A stretch of DNA of 64,000 nt from an uncultured Eubacteriales bacterium (GCA_900545175.1 UQYF01000008.1:14417-78416), one strand, 5' to 3'. Shown: positions 54,426 through 64,000, counted from the stretch's first letter. The notes: generated by a model not told the origin, from the letters alone. Made by a program: numbers and translations.

Positions 54426-56261
54426 ATGAAGAAAAAATTGGCAGGAAAAATAATGATTCCCATTGTGGCATTATTTATTATAAGTATTCTTGTATTCCGG
54501 GAGAGAGCCGGAATAAGCTATGATGAGACTGATGCCGCAGTGAGAAAGTGGGAATATATATATACACCGGACATTTTGCAGACACCGGAGTGCATTATAT
54601 TGACATCGGATGAGGATATAAGCAGTGCATATCTTGATATAATGGAAACGGTGCTTACAGGCATGAAGGTCAGCTATGACATATGCGAGGTTAATAAGGA
54701 TTTTGATACAGCAGTGTTAGATGGTTACAGTGCTGCTGTTGTCACGTTCCAGAGCTGGGAGGTTTTTGGCGATAACCTGATGCCTGTATTTGCATGGGTA
54801 AAGGACGGTGGACGGCTGCTTGCGGCAGTGACACCTGAGGCTGATGCGTATTTTAATGCTGTATCGGCGAAGTTCGGAATTGAGACTGCCGATGAATATC
54901 CTCCGGTATATGGAGTAAAATTCCTAAACGGCTGCATGATAGGAGCTGACGATGACGATATATTCTGGTATGACCGCAAGATGGATGAAGGAATAGTCTC
55001 ATCCTTGCAGGTTCAATTAAAAAAAGAATGTGATGTGTATGTGACATCGGAGGACGGAGGAGTGCCGATTGTCTGGAGTAATGACTATGGTGCAGGAAGA
55101 GCTGCCATGATAAATCAGGCAGTCACACAAAAGCATATCAGAGGCTTTGTAAGTCTTGCTTACAGTATACTTTATGATACTTATGCATACCCGGTTATAA
55201 ATGCATCCGCATTTTATCTGGATGATTTTCCTTCTCCTGTACCCGGGGGCAACTCGGAATATATTAAGAGAGATTACGGCGTTGACGTGGCATCCTTTTA
55301 TACGAATGTGTGGTGGCCTAAGATGATGGAGCTTGAAGAAAAATACGGTATTTTACACACAGGCCTTATAATTGAGAATTATTCGGATGAGGTAGCTGCT
55401 CCGTTTGAGGGCAATAAAGAGACATCACGTTTCTTAAAATTCGGAAATATGCTGCTTAACAACGGAGGAGAGCTTGGATTTCACGGCTACAACCATATGC
55501 CGTTATGTTTAGAAGGAATAGATGAAGATAAACAATACGGAGATTATAAGCTGTGGAAATCGAGTGAGGACATAGAGACGGCGTTGGAGGAATTGAGGAA
55601 TTTTTCAGAAAAGCTTTTTCCGGAAAACGATTTTTGTGTATATGTCCCACCTTCAAATATTATCTCAAAGGATGGAATAAAGGCACTCACGCAGGCGGAT
55701 TCAAATATAAAAATTATTGCATCAGTTTTTATTAAGGATGCAAAAGAGGCTGCGTATGAGCAGGAGTTTGGTGTTGACGAAAACGGAATCATAAATACGC
55801 CGAGAATTACATCCGGCTGTATTATAGACGACTACCAGATGTTAGTTGCCATGTCTGAGCTTAATTTCCAGTTCGTACAGTCGCATTTTACACATCCCGA
55901 TGACACGATGGATGTGGACAGAGGTGCACAAATGGGCTGGGAATATATGAGTAACAGCCTTGAAAAGTATGTCTCATGGATATATGAGTCGGCACCAAAT
56001 ATCAGAAATGTAACCGGAAGCGGCATGGGAAGAGCTGTTGAAGTTTACGATAAGCTTACTATGACAAGAGAATATACAGATGAAGGATTTAAGCTTAAGC
56101 TTGGCGGATTTTCGGGTGAAGCCAGCTTTCTTATGAGAATATTGGATGGACGTACAATCAAGAGTGTGAGTGGTGGAAGCTTTGAGCATATTTCAGGGTG
56201 TGTGTATCTGATAACCGCAAAAAGCGATGAAGTAATGATATATGTCGGAGGTGAAAAGTGA
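54426..56261 (+). CDS. DUF2194 polysaccharide-deacetylase-like protein (PelA functional counterpart)
   Basis: A 611-residue protein with an N-terminal signal anchor. The first ~250 residues resemble a class I amidotransferase-like domain (VVTFQSWEVFGD, DGGRLLAAV), followed by a CE4-type NodB fold: D266-D267 in YLDDFPSP and the metal-binding pair H353/H357 in GFHGYNHMPL. Expected to deacetylate the N-acetylgalactosamine-rich Pel polymer outside the membrane. Lies after pelE across a 121-nt gap with nothing recognised. Confidence 0.85.
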   Translation: MKKKLAGKIMIPIVALFIISILVFRERAGISYDETDAAVRKWEYIYTPDILQTPECIILTSDEDISSAYLDIMETVLTGMKVSYDICEVNKDFDTAVLDGYSAAVVTFQSWEVFGDNLMPVFAWVKDGGRLLAAVTPEADAYFNAVSAKFGIETADEYPPVYGVKFLNGCMIGADDDDIFWYDRKMDEGIVSSLQVQLKKECDVYVTSEDGGVPIVWSNDYGAGRAAMINQAVTQKHIRGFVSLAYSILYDTYAYPVINASAFYLDDFPSPVPGGNSEYIKRDYGVDVASFYTNVWWPKMMELEEKYGILHTGLIIENYSDEVAAPFEGNKETSRFLKFGNMLLNNGGELGFHGYNHMPLCLEGIDEDKQYGDYKLWKSSEDIETALEELRNFSEKLFPENDFCVYVPPSNIISKDGIKALTQADSNIKIIASVFIKDAKEAAYEQEFGVDENGIINTPRITSGCIIDDYQMLVAMSELNFQFVQSHFTHPDDTMDVDRGAQMGWEYMSNSLEKYVSWIYESAPNIRNVTGSGMGRAVEVYDKLTMTREYTDEGFKLKLGGFSGEASFLMRILDGRTIKSVSGGSFEHISGCVYLITAKSDEVMIYVGGEK

Positions 56262-57670
56262 GAGTCTGTATGATATTAGAGGGCAGCTACCCATATGTGC
56301 ATGGCGGTGTGTCGAGCTGGATGCATCAATACATCCAGGCTATGCCAGACACGGAATTTGTTCTCTGGTGTATCGGCGCACAGGCAGAAAATAAAGGAAG
56401 GTATAAGTATGAGCTCCCGGAAAATGTTGTCGAGGTACATGAGGTCTTTCTTGACGATGCGTTAAAGCTAAGACTTAAAAATAACAGAAAAAAGCTTAAA
56501 TTCACGGATGAGGAAGTGTCGGAATTAAAAAAGCTGTTTGAAGGCGATAAGCTTGACTGGGATGTTCTTTTTAATCTGTTTCAGGAAAAGCAGGTTAATC
56601 CGGTGAATATGATGATGAGCCAGGTTTTTTTGGACATCATAATCGGTCTTTGCAATGAGAAATTCGCATATCTTTCTTTTACCGACTTTTTCTATAATGT
56701 GCGTTCAATGGTACTGCCGGAGCTGTATCTTTTAACACAGCAGGTTCCAAAGGCTGATATATATCATGCGACAGCGACAGGCTATAGCGGGCTTCTTGGA
56801 AGTCTTGGAAAGTGGAAATACAATAAGCCGTTTGTGCTTACAGAGCATGGAATATATACAAGAGAGAGGGAGGAAGAGCTTCTTCGTGCGGACTGGGTTC
56901 TGCCATATTTCAGGAATCAGTGGATTAACCTTTTTTATCTTTTTTCAGATTGTGCATATTCCCATGCGGATGTAGTGACGGCGCTTTTTAGGAGGGCAAA
57001 TGAAATACAGTATGAGCTTGGGTGCGACAGGCGCAAACTGTGCGTCACGCCTAACGGCGTACATCCTGAGAAATTTGCGGATGCAGGTGAAAAAAAGCCG
57101 GATGGATACGTTGATATCGGGGCTATCGTGCGTATAGCCAAGATAAAGGATATCAAGACGATGATATATGCATTTGCCGAAGTAAATCAGGCAATGCCGG
57201 ACACAAGACTTCATATCATGGGAGATGTGGATGACGAGGAATATTTTGAAAGTTGCAAAGCACTTATTGGGCAGCTTGACGTAAAAGGAATAATATTTAC
57301 CGGCAGTGTAAATGTAGCTGAATACATAAAAAAGCTTGATTTTATAATTCTTACGAGTATATCCGAAGGGCAGCCTTTGTCGGTGCTTGAAGCGTTTGCG
57401 GCAGGAAGGGCATGTGTCACAACGGATGTCGGATGCTGCCGTGAGCTTATAGAAGGGGATGACGGACTTGGAAATGCAGGAATATGTGTTCCTCCGATGA
57501 ACAAGGAGCAGCTTGCGCAGGCTATGCTTGAGCTGTGCAGGAATCAGGCAAAGAGAAGAAAAATGGGGCAGATAGGAAAAGATAGAGTTAATAATCTCTA
57601 TACTCACAATATTTCGATGGAAAACTATAGAAAGATTTATAAAAAATTGATATCGAATGATGCTATATAG
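56258..57670 (+). CDS. pelF: Pel glycosyltransferase PelF
   Basis: A 470-residue cytoplasmic GT4-type transferase that builds the Pel polymer. PelF start MRVCMILEGSYPYVHGGVSS; the EX7E motif is E370..E378 in ISEGQPLSVLEAF. GTG start inside the deacetylase stop (4-bp overlap), after GGAGG. Usual length for the family. Confidence 0.95.
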   Translation: MRVCMILEGSYPYVHGGVSSWMHQYIQAMPDTEFVLWCIGAQAENKGRYKYELPENVVEVHEVFLDDALKLRLKNNRKKLKFTDEEVSELKKLFEGDKLDWDVLFNLFQEKQVNPVNMMMSQVFLDIIIGLCNEKFAYLSFTDFFYNVRSMVLPELYLLTQQVPKADIYHATATGYSGLLGSLGKWKYNKPFVLTEHGIYTREREEELLRADWVLPYFRNQWINLFYLFSDCAYSHADVVTALFRRANEIQYELGCDRRKLCVTPNGVHPEKFADAGEKKPDGYVDIGAIVRIAKIKDIKTMIYAFAEVNQAMPDTRLHIMGDVDDEEYFESCKALIGQLDVKGIIFTGSVNVAEYIKKLDFIILTSISEGQPLSVLEAFAAGRACVTTDVGCCRELIEGDDGLGNAGICVPPMNKEQLAQAMLELCRNQAKRRKMGQIGKDRVNNLYTHNISMENYRKIYKKLISNDAI

Positions 57671-57698
57671 TGTCAGATGCTTAGAAAAGAGGATTATA

Positions 57699-59210
57699 AT
57701 GGCAGGAATTGGTTTTGAATTAAAAAAAATGTTTTCCAAAAAGGGTGTGTTTCCGCTCCTTAAAGCGTATGGCTATGCGGGAATTGTGTGTGTCGGGCCG
57801 ATGCTTCTTGGAATGGTTCTGCTCATAATGATAAGTCTTATGTCAATGTATTTTGGGGCATCGCATCATGAGAGGGAGCTGTTAAACAGCATGGTCACAT
57901 ATACACTTCTTGCGTCCATGGTTCTTACAAACACGTTCACAATGGTGTTAACAAGGTTCGTTGCAGATAGTCTGTACAGCAAAGAAAAAAGTCATATACT
58001 TCCGGCGTTCTGGGGAAGCACAAGCATAATGCTCGTATCGGGCGAGATATTGTATGGGATATTCATGTTATTTGCAGGCATTCCGGCAATATATGCTGTA
58101 TTATGCCTTATATTGTTCGGAGAGCTTGTGCTTGTGTGGAACGAGATGAGCTTTCTGACGGCGGTTAAGGATTATCAGGGAATAATAAAAGTATTCGCCG
58201 GAGCGGTTATCATATCGGGGCTTGTGGGAGCATTGCTTTTAAAGTTCACAGAGTGTGAGATTATATGTGCAATGCTTTTTGCGGTTGTGTCGGGCTATGG
58301 AATAATGTCTGTTCTGTACTATAAGGTCATGGTTCAATATTTCCCTAAGGGAGATGTAAGCTCAGCATGCTTTCTGCCGTGGATTGACAGATATCCGGCG
58401 CTTATACTGGTGGGACTTGGCATGTCGTTTGGCTTGTTCGGTCATCTTGCCATAATGTGGGGAAGCCGTGTAAACGAGCATATACAGGGGCTGTTTTATG
58501 CCGCTCCGGTATATGATATTCCGGCGATAGCTGCTTTTTTATCAATACTTGTGACAACGATTAATTTTGTAACATCGGTGGAAGTTAATTTTTATCCCAA
58601 ATACAGGAATTTTTTCGATGCGTTGAATAATGGCGGAATACTAAAGGACATAAATCAGGCAGGGCAGGAGATGAAGGAGGTTCTTTTCAGGGAGCTTACA
58701 TATACTTTTATGAAGCAACTGTTTACAACTATAGTATTTATAATAGGAGGTTCAATAATTCTTCCCATGCTTCCGCTTGGAATGACCGATGATATGCTTG
58801 GAATTTTCAGGGTTTTGTGCGTGGGGTATGCCTTCTATGCGGTAGGCAGCTGTCTTATGCTTATACAGCTGTATTTTGCGGATAACAAGGGTGCGCTTAT
58901 AAGTGTACTGGCATTTATGTTTACAAGCTGTGGTGGGTCGCTAATTGTACGTGAGCTTGATATAAAGTTCTATGGTGTTGGTTTCTGGGTTGGAACAGTA
59001 GTATTCTCTATTGCTGCATTTGCAGGGCTTAGGATATATCTGAATAAGCTGCTGTATCACGTATTATCGAGCCAGCCTGTGATTGCGGAGGAAAAGAGAG
59101 GTCTTTTTACCAAATTGGCGGTAAAGCTTGAAAAAAAATATCAGAAAAAATATAAAAAACAGCTGCGAAAGGAACGTAAAGCGGCATTTGGAAGGGAGAA
59201 ACAGCTTTGA
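57699..59210 (+). CDS. pelG: Pel membrane transporter PelG
   Basis: A 503-residue multi-pass protein (about 12 helices) of the PelG/MATE-like family that moves polymer across the membrane. The family start MAGIGFELKKMF fixes the ATG at 57699 rather than the track-longer start at 57657. A very basic C-terminal tail (KYQKKYKKQLRKERKA) faces the cytoplasm. Overlaps the CotH gene by 4 bp. Confidence 0.95.
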   Translation: MAGIGFELKKMFSKKGVFPLLKAYGYAGIVCVGPMLLGMVLLIMISLMSMYFGASHHERELLNSMVTYTLLASMVLTNTFTMVLTRFVADSLYSKEKSHILPAFWGSTSIMLVSGEILYGIFMLFAGIPAIYAVLCLILFGELVLVWNEMSFLTAVKDYQGIIKVFAGAVIISGLVGALLLKFTECEIICAMLFAVVSGYGIMSVLYYKVMVQYFPKGDVSSACFLPWIDRYPALILVGLGMSFGLFGHLAIMWGSRVNEHIQGLFYAAPVYDIPAIAAFLSILVTTINFVTSVEVNFYPKYRNFFDALNNGGILKDINQAGQEMKEVLFRELTYTFMKQLFTTIVFIIGGSIILPMLPLGMTDDMLGIFRVLCVGYAFYAVGSCLMLIQLYFADNKGALISVLAFMFTSCGGSLIVRELDIKFYGVGFWVGTVVFSIAAFAGLRIYLNKLLYHVLSSQPVIAEEKRGLFTKLAVKLEKKYQKKYKKQLRKERKAAFGREKQL

Positions 59211-61015
59211 AAGGCATAAAAAGGCTAGTGTGCAGCATTGGACTTATCTGCATTGCTGTGGGAATGAGTTCGTGCTCGATAAGTGATATGGGTATCGGGA
59301 AAAATGAAGGTGTAGATACTGAGGAAGCCGTCACTGCCGACAATGAAGCAGAAGGATTAACAGGCAGTGATAATGCAGGTTATGACACCGATAATTCAAA
59401 GATGATATATGATAATGATATCTTATATGAGAATCAGAATCCATCATCAATCGTGACAATGTATCTTACGGTGAGCGAGGGAAATGCTTCGGACAATACG
59501 AATCACACATGGACACAGGTCAACAGTTATTCTGTATATGATTACGAATATATGGGAGTGGACAGATATTGCGTGAATGGTCTTTTGCAGGTGGGGGATG
59601 AAAACGGACCTGTCATGGGAGAGCTTGGATACGGTCAGAATGTGCCTAATGCGACAGTGTCCATAAGAGGGCAGTCCTCCTCAAAAAATGAGCAGAAAAA
59701 CTATAAAATCACAATAAAGGACAACAAAGGTACATGGAATGACCAGAAAATAATCAACTTAAATAAGCATGTATCGGATTACAGCAGGTTTACCAATAAG
59801 CTGTGCTATGATTTGATGACGCAGATTCCGGATATGATTTCTCTTAGGACGCAGTTCGTCCATCTGTATGTTAAGGATATGACAGAGGGAGGGAGCGGTG
59901 AGTTTGAGGATTATGGTCTGTATACGCAGGTTGAGCAGCTCAATAAAAGAGCACTTAAAAGCCACGGACTAGACAAAAACGGACAGCTCTATAAGGTGAA
60001 TTATTTTGAGTTTTACAGATATCCGGATGTAATCAAGCTTAAAAACGATGCGGATTACGATGTCGAAGCATTTGAAGAAATGTTAGAGATTAAAGGAAAT
60101 GATGACCACAGCAAGCTGATTGAAATGCTTGATGATGTAAATGATTATTCTGTTTCAATAGATGATATAATGGACAAATGGTTCTGTGAGGATAATCTAT
60201 TTTCATGGATGGCATTTCATATTCTTATGGGGAATATTGATACACAGTCAAGAAATGTATTTCTCTATAGTCCGTTAAACAGCAGCACATGGTATTTTAT
60301 ATCGTGGGATAATGATGGCGCATTTTCAACCTCAAAAAATGCGAGAAATAGAGACACTGCGGGCTGGGAGACCGGAGTCAGCAATTATTGGGGCAATGTG
60401 CTTTTCAGGAGGATACTGCTAGACAGTGATATGAGGCAGAAGCTTGATGACAAGATAGAGGAATATGTAAAGTTTATCGATGAGGAGAAGTTAAATGAGC
60501 TTATAGATGTATATGCACCTGTTGTGGAGGAGTATTCATTTAAGGAGCCTGATTTAGAGCATATGTCCTTTGACATTGACGGATACAGGGAGTACGTAAA
60601 GACTATGGCAAAGGAAACGCAGTTAAATTATGCATCATACAAGGAAAGCCTTACAAAGCCTATGCCTTTTTATATAGGAAAACCGCAGCCGGATGACGGA
60701 AAGTTAAAATTAATATGGGATGCGTCATACGATTTTGATGCGGAGAATGTCTACTACACAGTTGAGATTTCGGATGATTACAGCTTTGAAAATCCAGTTG
60801 TCAAAGCGGAAAATCTGTATGTGACTGAATATACGGCTGACGTTTTATTAGAGCCGGGGCAGTATTTTATTAAAGTTATGGCAAGAAATGAATCAGGAAT
60901 GGAACAGTCGGCATTCGACTATTATCTTTCAAACAGAAATGGACGTATATATGGTGTCAAGTGCTTCTATGTTATGCCTGACGGAAGCATAGAGGAGGAT
61001 ATATATGAAGAGTGA
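59207..61015 (+). CDS. CotH-kinase-domain lipoprotein
   Basis: A 602-residue lipoprotein with lipobox MSSC near residue 23 (TTG start at 59207). CotH domain: VSIRGQSSSKNEQKNYKI, INLNKHVSDYSRFTNKL, and a kinase-like WYFISWDNDGAF. The last ~110 residues look like a fibronectin III-type module. CotH proteins phosphorylate surface proteins or join spore/cell surface structures. It overlaps both neighbours, linking the pel genes to the VTC gene. Confidence 0.88.
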   Translation: MKGIKRLVCSIGLICIAVGMSSCSISDMGIGKNEGVDTEEAVTADNEAEGLTGSDNAGYDTDNSKMIYDNDILYENQNPSSIVTMYLTVSEGNASDNTNHTWTQVNSYSVYDYEYMGVDRYCVNGLLQVGDENGPVMGELGYGQNVPNATVSIRGQSSSKNEQKNYKITIKDNKGTWNDQKIINLNKHVSDYSRFTNKLCYDLMTQIPDMISLRTQFVHLYVKDMTEGGSGEFEDYGLYTQVEQLNKRALKSHGLDKNGQLYKVNYFEFYRYPDVIKLKNDADYDVEAFEEMLEIKGNDDHSKLIEMLDDVNDYSVSIDDIMDKWFCEDNLFSWMAFHILMGNIDTQSRNVFLYSPLNSSTWYFISWDNDGAFSTSKNARNRDTAGWETGVSNYWGNVLFRRILLDSDMRQKLDDKIEEYVKFIDEEKLNELIDVYAPVVEEYSFKEPDLEHMSFDIDGYREYVKTMAKETQLNYASYKESLTKPMPFYIGKPQPDDGKLKLIWDASYDFDAENVYYTVEISDDYSFENPVVKAENLYVTEYTADVLLEPGQYFIKVMARNESGMEQSAFDYYLSNRNGRIYGVKCFYVMPDGSIEEDIYEE

Positions 61016-61796
61016 GGGATATAAGTTCCGCCATGAACTAAAGTTTATGATAAGTGAAGCCGAAAAGGATATTCTGATAAAAAGGCTTTCATTTTTTATG
61101 CAGGCGGATGCACATGCAGGAGGCAATGAGACAAGGGAGGATATCATCTTAGAGAAATGCTTCCGACAGGATGAATGTACACAGAAAGCTGCGGATTCCT
61201 TGCAGAGTGGGTATATGATAAGAAGCCTGTATTTTGATGACCGCTTTGAGCGTGCCTATGAAGAGAAGCTTGCAGGTGTTGAGTCAAGAAAAAAATACAG
61301 GATAAGGATATATAATTGCTCTGATAAGGTTATTAAGCTTGAGTGTAAGCATAAGGAAGGGCAGTATATACATAAGACGGCGGCAGCTCTTACAAGGGAG
61401 GAAGCGGATGCACTTATTGCGGGAAGATATGATTTTCTGATTGACAGAAAGGAGCAACTATGCAGGGAATTTTATTTTGAATGTGCCATGAATGGGATGG
61501 CTCCGAAGGTTGTCGTTGACTATGACAGAATACCGTTTGTGTATCCTTATGGTGATGTCAGAATCACATTTGATTGTCAAGTAAGGGCAGGAATGTTAAA
61601 CAATAATCTTTTTGACAAAGAGCTTCCTGTAAAAAATGTCATGCAGCCGGGAATGCTCATAATGGAAGTAAAGTTTACGGAGTATCTTCCGGAGCTTATA
61701 AGAAGTCTGCTCCCTGTAGCGGACAGTGCATATATGGCATATTCAAAATATACAATGTGCCTTGAAAAAAAGAAGGAACTCTCATGTGGCTATTGA
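61005..61796 (+). CDS. VTC-domain polyphosphate polymerase-like protein
   Basis: A 263-residue protein with the VTC (TTM fold) signatures: YKFRHELKFMIS, SLYFDDRFERAYEEKLAGVE, YRIRIYN, KLECKHKEG and MEVKFTEYLPEL. In yeast the VTC catalytic domain makes polyphosphate; in bacteria the role is open. No signal peptide. It overlaps the CotH gene by 11 bp and the next gene's longer frame. Confidence 0.88.
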   Translation: MKSEGYKFRHELKFMISEAEKDILIKRLSFFMQADAHAGGNETREDIILEKCFRQDECTQKAADSLQSGYMIRSLYFDDRFERAYEEKLAGVESRKKYRIRIYNCSDKVIKLECKHKEGQYIHKTAAALTREEADALIAGRYDFLIDRKEQLCREFYFECAMNGMAPKVVVDYDRIPFVYPYGDVRITFDCQVRAGMLNNNLFDKELPVKNVMQPGMLIMEVKFTEYLPELIRSLLPVADSAYMAYSKYTMCLEKKKELSCGY

Positions 61797-61812
61797 GGGA
61801 AAGGAGCAGGTT

Positions 61813-62496
61813 ATGAGTATAAGAGACGTAATTAAAAAATCAGTGTTGGAATCGGATATGTACAATCAGGCAATTTCTCTATCAACGATTCTTACAATGA
61901 CTGTTGATTTGCTGTTAGCGCTTGTCATGGGGTTGTTGATATATGCAGTCTACAAAAAGTTCTACAAAGGTGTTGTATTCAGCAGAAATTATGCAATCAC
62001 GCTGGTCGGAATGACAGTGCTCACAAGTATGGTAACACTCGCAATCAGCACGAATATTGTGATTTCTCTTGGTATGGTAGGTGCGCTATCCATAGTGCGT
62101 TACCGTACAGCGATTAAGGAGCCGCTTGACCTCATGTATATGTTCTGGGCTATAACGACAGGAATTACCATAGGTGCAAGCATGTACATACTAGCCGTTA
62201 CAGCATTTTTAATCATGTTTATTCTTGTGCTGTGCTTTAGCACAAAAGGAGCATCGGGATATCAATATGTGCTTGTGGTGCATTACAATGGTGATACGGC
62301 AGGCGACAATGTTGAAAGAGCACTTGGAAAGGTAAAATACACAATCCGCTCAAAGATAATGCGCGGTCAAAATACGGAGCTGACTATCCAGGTCAGATGT
62401 AAAAATGACAATCAGTCATTTGTTGAGCACATAAGGGATATAGAGGGCGTGAATAATGCGGCACTTATAGAATTTAACGGAGAGTATCATGGCTGA
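61813..62496 (+). CDS. DUF4956 membrane protein
   Basis: A 227-residue protein with about four membrane helices (LTMTVDLLLALVMGLLIYAV, SLGMVGALSIVRYRTAIKEP motif typical of DUF4956) and a soluble tail. DUF4956 genes commonly pair with VTC-domain genes, suggesting a membrane partner in polyphosphate or polymer work. The ATG at 61813 after AAGGAG is used; the longer frame from 61726 is inside the VTC gene. Confidence 0.88.
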   Translation: MSIRDVIKKSVLESDMYNQAISLSTILTMTVDLLLALVMGLLIYAVYKKFYKGVVFSRNYAITLVGMTVLTSMVTLAISTNIVISLGMVGALSIVRYRTAIKEPLDLMYMFWAITTGITIGASMYILAVTAFLIMFILVLCFSTKGASGYQYVLVVHYNGDTAGDNVERALGKVKYTIRSKIMRGQNTELTIQVRCKNDNQSFVEHIRDIEGVNNAALIEFNGEYHG

Positions 62497-63865
62497 AAAA
62501 ACACATAAGATGGGAGTGGCAGCAGGTATTGTTGTCATTGTGGCGGTGGTTATTTTTGTGAGGATGATGATTAATGTGAAAACATACAGATATAGTACAG
62601 TGGATACAGTGTTGAGAAATCCGCTTATTGGCTTTGCCCCGAATGCAGATTATTTTGATGCGGTAGGGGACAACACTCTTGTATATGTGGATGTGACATG
62701 GCGGGAGCTTGAGCCGGAGGAGGGTGTCTTTGATTTCGCTTCCATAGAGGAGGAAAACTTTATTGACACATGGCGTGCAAGCGGAAAAAATGTTGTTTTC
62801 AGATTCGTATGTGATGAGCCTTCTGACGAGGAACATATGGATATACCGGACTGGCTGTATGAAAAGACAGGCGATGGTATATCCTATGATACAGATTATG
62901 GAAAGGGTTATTCGCCCGATTATTCGAATGAGACATTTATAGCTTATCACGCAAAGGCGGTGGAGGAGCTTGGAAAAAGATATGGAGGGGATTCATTTTT
63001 CTGCTATATAGAGCTTGGAAGCGTAGGACACTGGGGTGAGTGGCATGTAAAATATGAGGATGGAATAAAAAGGCTTCCGTCAGAGGATACTTTAAGAAAG
63101 TATGTAGAGCCGTATATCAGTGCATTTCCAAATGCAAAGCTTCTTATGAGAAGACCGTTTTCTTATGTATCGGAGTATGGTCTTGGTGTATTTAATGATA
63201 TGACAGGGCATGCACGGGACACTATGGAATGGCTTTCATGGATAGAGGAGGGCGGAATATATTCGGAACCTGAGCAGCCGATGGAGCTTATCGCAGTGCC
63301 AAAGGTATGGGAGAGCGCACCTGTAGGCGGTGAGTTCACAAGTGAGTATTCGATGGAAGAGATGCTCACGGACAGGCTTGATGGGACACTGAAACTTCTT
63401 TCCGGGTCACACATGACATTTGCAGGTCCGATGTGCCCGATTGCGGATGAGGATGAAAAAGATTATCCCGATGAGGTTTATCAGGTGCTTAAAAGGCTTG
63501 GCTACCGCTATGGCATATCAGAGTGCGTTATGACGGACATCAAGCTCACCGGGCAGCTTAGTGTCAGACTGACTGTAAATAATTATGGAACAGCTCCGAT
63601 ATATTTTGACTGGCATATGTTCGTATATCTGATGGATGGGAGCGGCAATGCCATAAAAAGGTATGACACAGGCGTGGATTTGACGGAAATATGCGGGCAG
63701 GAGAGCGCAGATGTCAAGCTTAATATCACAGGTGATGACAGAAAACAGCTTCTAAACGGCACATACAGTCTTGCGGTCGGAATTGAAAATCCAGATACAG
63801 GAATGCCGCAGGTTCAGCTTGACATGAATGCAGAGAACATGGACGGTTATTTCTTTCTCAATTAA
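62489..63865 (+). CDS. DUF4832 glycosidase-like surface protein
   Basis: A 458-residue protein with an N-terminal anchor (VAAGIVVIVAVVIFVRMMI). The middle resembles a beta-galactosidase/GH-type TIM barrel: NPLIGFAPNADYF, WRELEPEEGVFDF, and SVGHWGEWH with acidic residues near the strand ends; the C-terminal ~110 residues match a DUF4832 beta domain. A role in trimming or binding the exported polymer is a guess. It overlaps DUF4956 by 8 bp and ends the operon in this window. Confidence 0.8.
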   Translation: MAEKTHKMGVAAGIVVIVAVVIFVRMMINVKTYRYSTVDTVLRNPLIGFAPNADYFDAVGDNTLVYVDVTWRELEPEEGVFDFASIEEENFIDTWRASGKNVVFRFVCDEPSDEEHMDIPDWLYEKTGDGISYDTDYGKGYSPDYSNETFIAYHAKAVEELGKRYGGDSFFCYIELGSVGHWGEWHVKYEDGIKRLPSEDTLRKYVEPYISAFPNAKLLMRRPFSYVSEYGLGVFNDMTGHARDTMEWLSWIEEGGIYSEPEQPMELIAVPKVWESAPVGGEFTSEYSMEEMLTDRLDGTLKLLSGSHMTFAGPMCPIADEDEKDYPDEVYQVLKRLGYRYGISECVMTDIKLTGQLSVRLTVNNYGTAPIYFDWHMFVYLMDGSGNAIKRYDTGVDLTEICGQESADVKLNITGDDRKQLLNGTYSLAVGIENPDTGMPQVQLDMNAENMDGYFFLN

Positions 63866-63877
63866 TGGGGGGTCGGG

Positions 63878-64000
63878 TGTCAAAACATGCTGATTTAGTG
63901 TATGAGTGTATAACGAGTTATGTTTATACATATCTCTCCGTTGTACGAAGCAAGATGTTCTAAGGACTCTGATGAATGCTTTCTATACATACGCCACCGA
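63878..64000. mobile_element. 289-bp palindromic repeat, second copy (cut by window end)
   Basis: From TGTCAAAACATGC to the window edge it matches 47767-47890 closely with scattered single-base changes, including GTGTATAACGAGTTAT and AAGGACTCTGAT. The rest lies beyond the window. It follows the last gene of the pel-linked operon by 12 nt. Confidence 0.85.

Noticed and set aside
1..64000. tRNA or rRNA genes
   Set aside because: No cloverleaf with TTC-type arm and no rRNA-like conserved stretches were recognised in intergenic regions; a tRNA scan would settle this.

Overview
The window looks like chromosome from a Gram-positive, anaerobic, low-to-mid GC Clostridia member, most likely a Lachnospiraceae gut or rumen bacterium of the Roseburia/Butyrivibrio/Lachnospira kind. 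Support: monoderm surface genes (lipoproteins with Lipo boxes, CotH, Amidase_3), strong AGGAGG ribosome sites, mannan degradation with GH26/GH130, pyruvate formate-lyase, MecA and a Gram-positive pel operon. No rRNA, tRNA, CRISPR, phage or complete insertion sequence was found.

Layout. 1-5 kb: an SGNH esterase lipoprotein (cut by the window start), a convergent AraC regulator and a GH133-type debranching enzyme. 5-26.5 kb: a beta-mannan locus with a secreted GH26 mannanase, two DUF624 proteins, a giant CBM-like/solute-binding protein, two complete permease pairs, an NHL propeller membrane protein, a Yip1-like protein, a DUF5696 protein, a triple-repeat lipoprotein, a second solute-binding lipoprotein, a LacI regulator, and intracellular GH130 phosphorylase and GH5. 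No transporter ATPase is present, so a shared MsmX-type ATPase elsewhere is inferred. 26.6-31.3 kb: housekeeping genes gdpP-rplI-dnaB plus a MerR regulator. 31.4-35.5 kb (minus strand): a 2[4Fe-4S] ferredoxin, pflA and a pyruvate formate-lyase whose glycyl-radical C-terminus is a separate gene, with a third small gene between the two. 35.9-43.8 kb: an AT-rich cluster with a double-HTH regulator, a remnant SPASM domain and three ABC exporters, resembling a decayed or unusual peptide (RiPP) system. 43.9-47.7 kb: DUF1858 protein, MecA, a Ser/Thr kinase fused to a lysine-less ParA-like domain, and a second such domain in an overlapping frame. 48.4-63.9 kb: GH18 and amidase wall enzymes, then a Gram-positive pel exopolysaccharide operon (PelD with an SDR head, PelE, DUF2194 deacetylase, PelF, PelG) continuing into a CotH-VTC-DUF4956-DUF4832 module.

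Two families of non-coding mobile-looking repeats are scattered between genes: a MITE-like family with TAGGTAATTGCGAAAC ends and 10-11 bp flanking duplications (three members), and a 289 bp palindromic repeat starting TGTCAAAACATGC (one full copy, one cut by the window end). All functional statements rest on reading motifs and gene order; no database search was run.
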